From Vermamoeba vermiformis (Eukaryota > Tubulinea > Echinamoebida), in NCBI GenBank assembly GCA_045837725.1, contig JBEWZL010000210.1:1-64000 (forward strand): 64,000 bases of DNA. Reading direction: 5' to 3'. Both the position numbers and the translations under genes were made by a program. The notes under the pieces were generated by a model, which saw only the letters and a list, made by a program, of their open reading frames with translations, ran no database searches and was not told where the DNA came from. Positions 58,077 to 64,000 of the stretch are shown here, in pieces (position 1 is the stretch's first letter; each line of letters begins with the position of its first letter).

Positions 58077-61000
58077 ATGGAAAGCAACATCAATCCAACG
58101 TTTAAAAATAAGCTGCAAAAAGTCTTGCAGCTCAATCTAGACTCGGAAGACACATTGTTGGCATTCAATGACCTCTCATCGTTCTATGATAATAATACGA
58201 TAGATAATCGATGGAATTTGCGTGCACAACTTGAAAAGAGATGTATTACAGTCAATGAAGAATTTTTACAAGCGTTTAGTCAGATCCAAAAGGTAAATTT
58301 TCAATAAAGTTTTTTCTTGCCTTTCTAGAGCAATTAAAACATTCGAATTATTTCAAAATAGTGTATTTATAATTTTTAAAAATATTTAGGAGCTTGCCAA
58401 AGTGCAAGAGAGTGTGGATGAGTTACAAAACTCGTGTTCGACAATGGAACAGAAAATTGCATCAACAAAATCAGTATCAGGAAAATTAATCGAACAAGCA
58501 GACAAACTATTTACTGCAAAGTAAGTTCAAGTGCCTACGTCAGTGCACTAAACAAAAATCAGATCCGCCAACTTTCAAACATCAAAATTCAACTTAATTC
58601 ACCTTTTTCATATTTATATCACTTATATACTATTTCTAACGTTTTTATAGTAATCGCAATACAGCGCAAACAGAAGTGATTGCCTCGTTCTTGTCTCACT
58701 TTCAACTCACCACGCACGAAGTCAAAGTGCTTCGTTCACCTGACATCAACAAAGAGTTTTTTGACGCATTGGCGCGTGTCAATTCGATCCGAAATGATTG
58801 CAAAATATTGCTACGGACCCAACATCAAAGAGCCGGGTAAGTCACTCTTTCATTACCGAACTTAATCTCGCAGCACTGTTTCAATATTCTGGAGCGGAAT
58901 ATCTCAGCGTGCTTCCTAACATTTTAATGCGGAAACTTCGCTCAAAACAGGCGAAGCGTCATTTCATTTTAATTAATGACGCAGAACTTCCGCACTTGAA
59001 ACACTAGTCTCGATAACACTTTAACTCATCTAACAATTTTATTTTACTATGGATAGTCTCGAGATTATGGACGCCATGTCCGAACACTTAGAAGGCGCTT
59101 ATCGCAAACTTTATCGATGGGTCCGAGGCGAGTGCAAGCTGCTTGAAATTGACGCGCCAGAATTAGATCATCTATTTATATCCGCATTCGTTGCACTCCG
59201 CGACAGACCTGTGTTATTAAGGTAAGTGACAACGTAATATTGAGGTGCACTGTGCGATACGGAAGGCATCTTAGCGAGTAGCGTAAACTCCTGAACCTAT
59301 TTGTTTTATATTATTTTATGCTCGATTCACTAGAAGTTCTGGGAATTGTTTTTTTACGAGAAAATCTCACTATTATGACGATTGTCTTATCTGTTTATCG
59401 TTAGTTATTGCCTAGAAGAAGTTGGTGCGACACGGTCTCGTACATTAGTAAAAAGCTTCATTCAAGCGCTCACTCAAGGAGGTCCCTCAGGTACGCTCTA
59501 CTTACCTTATTTATACATTTAGTATGAATAAGCACTGGCATAATCCGGTGTTATATGAGCAAGCGGTCGGTTGGTTACTAACTTCTAACTAGGAATGCCT
59601 CGCCCGATCGATTTGCAAGCACACGAGCCTCGCCGCTACGTAGGTGATATGGCCGCGTGGATTCACCAAGCAGTGGCTTCTGAAGACGAACTCATTAATA
59701 CTTTACTCGGTACCAGCGTGTCATTAAGTACGTGAACGAATGTATTTTTTACCTGAGTCTCTAATGCGGTGTTCATTGTAGACTCCGATGAAGAACGTCA
59801 AAAATACGAGGAAAATCTGCAGTCAGTCCTTCACGCAGCATTTTCGGGCGTTGCACGACCATTCAAAGCACGCTTCGATCAAGTCCTTGCTACCAAGCCT
59901 GGAACTGTTGTAACCTATCAACTTGCTAATTTAGTCGATTTCTATGGTCGCCGATTCGAGGCTTTAATGGGAGGCGAAAGCGACCTCTTCAAAACATTTT
60001 TGAGGTGCGTAACCCCGATCAGATTCAATGTTTTACTAACCGAGCAACAGTTGTAAGAATGACGCTATGAAAGCATTTTTCGAGCATATTAAGAAGAATA
60101 CCGATAAGCGAAAGCGTACTCCACCCGTAAGTATCCCGCTCATAATGTACTCAGCACAGCTCATCTGTTCGGTTTAGATCCCACCAACTGATTTGTCTCC
60201 ACCTCACGAGTTGCAAGAAGTAACCGCTTCATTTGTAAGCCCCTATTATCTGCCCTGCCTTTAAATTACTAATGTAACGAACTCCAGATCGAGATCGCGT
60301 CCACCTTCGACTCGTCACTCGTTCCCAACGAAGAGCGAGAAAGAGAATTCACTCCCATCATTGAAAATCTCGTTGACCCACTATTTCAAGCAAGTAGAAT
60401 TGCTAGGGACTATACCCTTGGATTACTAACCTCGAGTACAGGCAATCCAGCTGGGCACGACCAGATTAGGAAAAGTCGAACAGAATGTGTATCTTATCAA
60501 CTGTTATTCTGCCATCCAAACAGTGCTAATGAAGTATGGATTTACTGCCGCAAAAGTGCAACAAACTGTAAATAAGATCGAAGAGTTGCTCAACGCTCTC
60601 GTCATCGAACAGGTACTTGTTCCCAATTCCTTTTTGAGCTCCCTTCTAATCAATGTCAATTTTAGACGTCGATAATTCTCAAAGACTGTGGTCTTTTTGC
60701 CAAAGCTGCAATAATAAAACAGGAAGCAGGCTCTGGCTCGGTAAGTATTATGTCTCTTTGTAACTCGTGGTCTAACCTTGCACGAGCAGAAAGACATGTT
60801 GTCGCGAGTCTCTGGCATGGAAACTATGGCCATCAAATCCTGCTTGCGAGCTTTTGACTCTTCACTACTCGACTTCGGTTCTCTATCGATGCCTATAGTA
60901 GATAGGTAAGCGACTACATCTGCCCTTGCAATTGATCTCGCTGACTCTTCTTAGGATCATATCAAGTAAACTCCGCTTAGATGCCAGGTCACGCGTTACG

Positions 61001-61179
61001 AATACCATAATCGACGCTTATTCAACCCTATATACAGCCGTCATGGACCCCAAGGTAAAATCTGATCAAATCCAGTTCGTTTTCGAAATTAACCAACATT
61101 CATTTAGAATGGCTACGAAAACCCTCTAGCATTGTTCAGATATAAACCCGAGCAAGTACGAACAATGATAAGCTTGTAA
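58077..61179 (+). CDS. COG6: Conserved oligomeric Golgi complex subunit 6
   Basis: About 14 exons, roughly 620 residues, in line with COG6 elsewhere. The conserved central run is clear: [93 protein letters not shown] and [17 protein letters not shown]. The N-terminus is coiled-coil-like ([13 protein letters not shown]). The last exon ends [16 protein letters not shown]6 is part of lobe B of the COG tethering complex, which works in retrograde transport within the Golgi. Exons are small and introns 40-110 nt. Confidence 0.9.
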
Positions 61180-61334
61180 ATTTGATGTTTCATAAAATTG
61201 ATAAAATGATGGCCGGAATTTTGACGGTCAAATTTTTTGGGTCGACCAAAACCTCCTCTCTTGTTTGATTTCCCTTTCCTGCCGTTTTTATTGTTCCTCT
61301 AACAATCGGAGTCCATACCAAATAATAAAAAACA

Positions 61335-62029
61335 ATGGTAAGCGTTGGTTTGACGATACCGAGGATATGCAGCACCGTTATACAGCTTCCTTCAACTACG
61401 AGTTTGAGCGTTGCATCTTCGATTCGAGATGTTCAGCACAGATTTGTTATTGTGAAGCCTAGAATAATTATTATTGCTTTAATCATTTTATTTGCTGTTA
61501 TTATGAAGCCAGAATAAGATTATTATTGATTTTAATCAATTTTATTATGTATAATTATTATTTTATTTACTGTGCGTTATTAACGACAAATAATCATAGG
61601 GTAAGAGAACAAAGAAGCAAGGAGTTGTTGGCAAATACGGTACTCGTTATGGTGCCTCTTTGCGTAAGCAAGTTAAGAAGATGGAGATTACCCAACACGC
61701 CACCTACACTTGCCAATTCTGCGGCAAGGTAACTATCGATATTGATACCAAATGCGCGAGACAAAGCAGCAGAAGAAATTCCAGCTTTATTCAAATCCAT
61801 AATACAGCTGAGATTTTATTCGTGCTTCGATTTTTACTCGAGTGTGATCTGTGAGAGAAGCTTCTTCTAACGTGTATTTATTCAGGACTCCGTTAAGCGC
61901 GTTGCCACTGGTATCTGGCACTGCAAGGGTTGCAAGAAGACTACCGCTGGTGGTGCTTATGTTCCCAGCACAACTGCCGCTGTTACCATCAGATCTACCA
62001 TTCGTCGTTTGAAGGAAATGGCCGAATAA
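61335..62029 (+). CDS. RPL37A: 60S ribosomal protein eL43 (L37a)
   Basis: Three coding exons. The first is only the ATG (61335-61337), followed by gtaagc; the 262-nt intron ends at 61599. Exon 2 reads [20 protein letters not shown] to YTCQFCGK, exon 3 [18 protein letters not shown] to RRLKEMAE. The four Cys (CQFC and CKGC) form the expected zinc site. The usual MAKRTKK start is MGKRTKK here, with the Gly set by the acceptor side. Length (~92 residues) is normal. A very AT-rich first intron of this size is long for the window and may carry regulatory sequence; no snoRNA boxes were convincing. Confidence 0.9.
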
Positions 62030-62340
62030 AAACTTTGATTGTTGCCCAATAAACTGTCAATATTAAAATCATACTACTATCTTCCTGGGCAGAGAGGACC
62101 GCGGAGTACGCTTGAGTTCTTAGCTCGATCACCTTGGCAAATTGGCACTGTCGTTTTAGAATTTACGAGTCTGGCCTTGGTAGCACTGACTAGATATTAT
62201 TGTTTTGTGCAGCACAAGTTGCTTTGTAATCGCCTTTCTCCAAGATCCGCAATTTCTCGCTTGTCCGAGACTTCAGGCGATTTTTTGTTCAGTCGTTCTT
62301 CTTCGTTCTTCTTTATTCCAAGGTAGCACAAGAGGTCAAA
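62030..62340. promoter_or_regulatory. Spacer between eL43 and NOP56
   Basis: ~310 bp between the eL43 stop and the NOP56 ATG, same strand. Just before the ATG is a pyrimidine-rich run (near 62290-62315), as is often seen upstream of ribosome-biogenesis genes. No gene is supported. Confidence 0.35.
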
Positions 62341-64000
62341 ATGGTATATATCGTTTACACAGCACTCAGTAGTATAGTGATAGATTAAGCACTTGCAGTA
62401 CGCACGAAGGATAAGGGGAATACAACTCCTTGGATGTGACGATCGCAAATGCGCTTTTCTTACTGAGAGCCATCCTATCGAGCAAATAATAACGAATAAT
62501 TTATATTTAGGTCTTTTATATTTTATTCGAAACAGCTTCAGGCTACGCCTTGTTCCAACGCAACGAATCAGATGAAATCGGCGATAATGCTGATGCTGTT
62601 CAAGAACACTTGAAGGATTTCAAGCGTTTCTCTAAAATCGTTACCCTCAAGGCTATCGATCCTTTTACCTCATCAGAAGAAGCCCTCGAGAACGCTAACG
62701 ATGTTTCAGAAGGTAGATTAATTATTCACTGGAGCACCATTATTTATTATTTATTCATTTTTGACTGCGCTATTATGCATCATGCAATTTGTACTGCTTT
62801 TTGAATTTTTTTCTTCGTTTTTCGCACCAATAATTTGTAAATCCAAATCTCGAATCCGATCTTTATTGACCACAATTTATCAAGGTGTTTTGAACTCCAA
62901 ATTGAAGCACTTCCTCGAGATGAACATCTCAGTCTCCAAGAAGGAGAAGGAAAACAAGCAACACGTTTTGGGTCTCGGTGAAGACAAGCTTGGCTCTGCC
63001 ATCCAGGTAAATCCAGATCGCGTATTATTTTCTTACGAAAACGGCAAACATTTATAAATTTATGATCAACAGGACGCTTTGAAGATTAACTGCGTCAAGT
63101 CCGCCGTTGTCCTTGAACTTTTGCGTGGTATCCGTTTCCACTACGAGAGCTACGTAAACGTAAGTCATTAATATTATCATCATATGGTGCTTACAGCATT
63201 ATGGATCATATCATGCGCTATCAGCCGATTTACGGCATTAATTTCCGTTCTGGATCGCACTTTGGATTCGATCTGATCTTTTTGTTTATTTTCGTTGTAG
63301 CAGAAATATTAATACGATTATTATAGTCTTTGAAGGAGGGTGCTTTGAAGGAGGGCGATCTCCGCAAAGCTCAACTTGGTTTGGGTCACAGCTACAGCAG
63401 AGCCAAGGTCAAGTTCAACGTTAACAAGGCTGATAATATGATCATTCAAAGCATCAATTTGTTGGATCAACTCGATAAAGATATTAACACATTCGCCATG
63501 AGACTTCGGTAAGTACAACAAGTTGTTAACTTTTCAAGATCGAACGATCCGAACTTTATGGCTGTTATTTTAATCGTATCTGCTTTTGGCACCAATTGAC
63601 CCACAAACGATACTTCGGGCAATTACGAAATTAAACAAATTAATTTTTTTTTTTTGGATCGTGATCTGGACAGTGTGACTAACTTTGTTATTATCTTTAG
63701 TGAGTGGTACGGTCTTCACTTCCCCGAATTGGTCAAGATCGTCAACGACAATGCTCAATATGCTAAATGCGTTCAAATCATTAAATCACGTGCTCAATTC
63801 ACTGACGAGCAAGTCCCCGCTCTCGAAGAAGTTTTCACAGAAACCCCGTCCAAGGCCAAGGATATTTTCAACGCCGCCAAGACCTCTATGGGTGCTGACA
63901 TCTCTCAATACGATTTGGACTCGATCTGGACCTTCTCTGAGCGCGTTATTAAGTTGACTGATTACAGAAAGCATTTGCACGATTACTTGCTTAAGAAGAT
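62341..64000 (+). CDS. NOP56: Nucleolar protein NOP56, 5' part (runs off window)
   Basis: The first coding exon is only the ATG (62341-62343), followed by a 167-nt intron ending at 62510. Exon 2 then reads [20 protein letters not shown]. Later exons carry [87 protein letters not shown] and [20 protein letters not shown], typical of NOP56. The protein is a core component of box C/D snoRNPs that methylate rRNA. The Nop domain and Lys-rich tail lie beyond base 64000. It sits directly downstream of eL43, so two ribosome-biogenesis genes are adjacent. Confidence 0.9.

Noticed and set aside
61338-61599. snoRNA in the long first intron of eL43
   Set aside because: No convincing C/D or H/ACA box pairs were seen.
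62344-62510. Possible box C/D snoRNA in NOP56 intron 1
   Set aside because: GTGACGA and CTGA are present but too close together, with no good terminal stem. NOP56 introns host snoRNAs in animals, which made this tempting.
1-64000. Bacterial operons, CRISPR arrays or viral gene blocks
   Set aside because: Genes are multi-exon with GT-AG introns; no repeat-spacer arrays, capsid, integrase or reverse transcriptase motifs were seen.

Overview
This window is nuclear DNA from an intron-rich, AT-rich eukaryote with a compact genome. Most genes have many short GT-AG introns (about 40-100 nt), often with gtaagt or gtacgt donors, and neighbouring genes lie only 65-300 bp apart. The gene set is COG6, NOP56, eL43, a serine carboxypeptidase, secreted carboxylesterases, cytochrome P450s, GPI-anchored kelch proteins and many F-box proteins. 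It suggests a free-living protist such as an amoebozoan, but the sequence alone does not fix the lineage. All calls come from reading translations and splice sites by eye; exon boundaries are approximate unless stated.

Layout. 0.6-3.5 kb: a gene whose exons join an N-terminal ubiquitin-specific protease to a piggyBac-type transposase with all three catalytic Asp. It is followed by two copies of a ~118 bp repeat and the 3' half of a P450 gene. 5.0-7.5 kb: an F-box/UBR-box gene. 7.6-13.5 kb (minus): a ~1,930-residue protein with about fifteen 77-residue repeats. 13.9-17.7 kb: P450 relics, an orphan gene and a nearly full P450 with a 1-nt frameshift. 18.6-27.8 kb: a GPI-anchored protein, then a kelch gene on the minus strand split by a ~3.9 kb DNA transposon that carries a second, decayed piggyBac-like transposase. 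Removing that transposon rejoins the kelch frame exactly.

28.1-40.8 kb: an F-box/LRR gene, then three tandem carboxylesterases, the third separated from the others by a Crinkler-like P-loop NTPase gene on the opposite strand. 41-48 kb: an EF-hand protein, an F-box/SPRY tail-anchored protein with a MITE in its first intron, and a zinc-ribbon/LRR protein. 48.2-54.0 kb (minus): a fusion of BRCT, WGR, PARP regulatory and PARP catalytic domains with an OB-fold and a nucleotidyltransferase-like domain; its PARP catalytic Glu is replaced by Gln. 54.3-64 kb: F-box/LRR, serine carboxypeptidase, COG6, eL43 and the 5' part of NOP56.

Themes. Ubiquitin biology recurs: four F-box genes carry different recognition modules, and one transposase carries a deubiquitinase. 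Secreted and surface proteins (carboxylesterases, carboxypeptidase, GPI-anchored proteins) are common. Four genes have an intron placed directly after the ATG. The clearest unusual items are the USP-piggyBac fusion, the PARP/OB/nucleotidyltransferase fusion with an H-Y-Q triad, and the transposon-split kelch gene.
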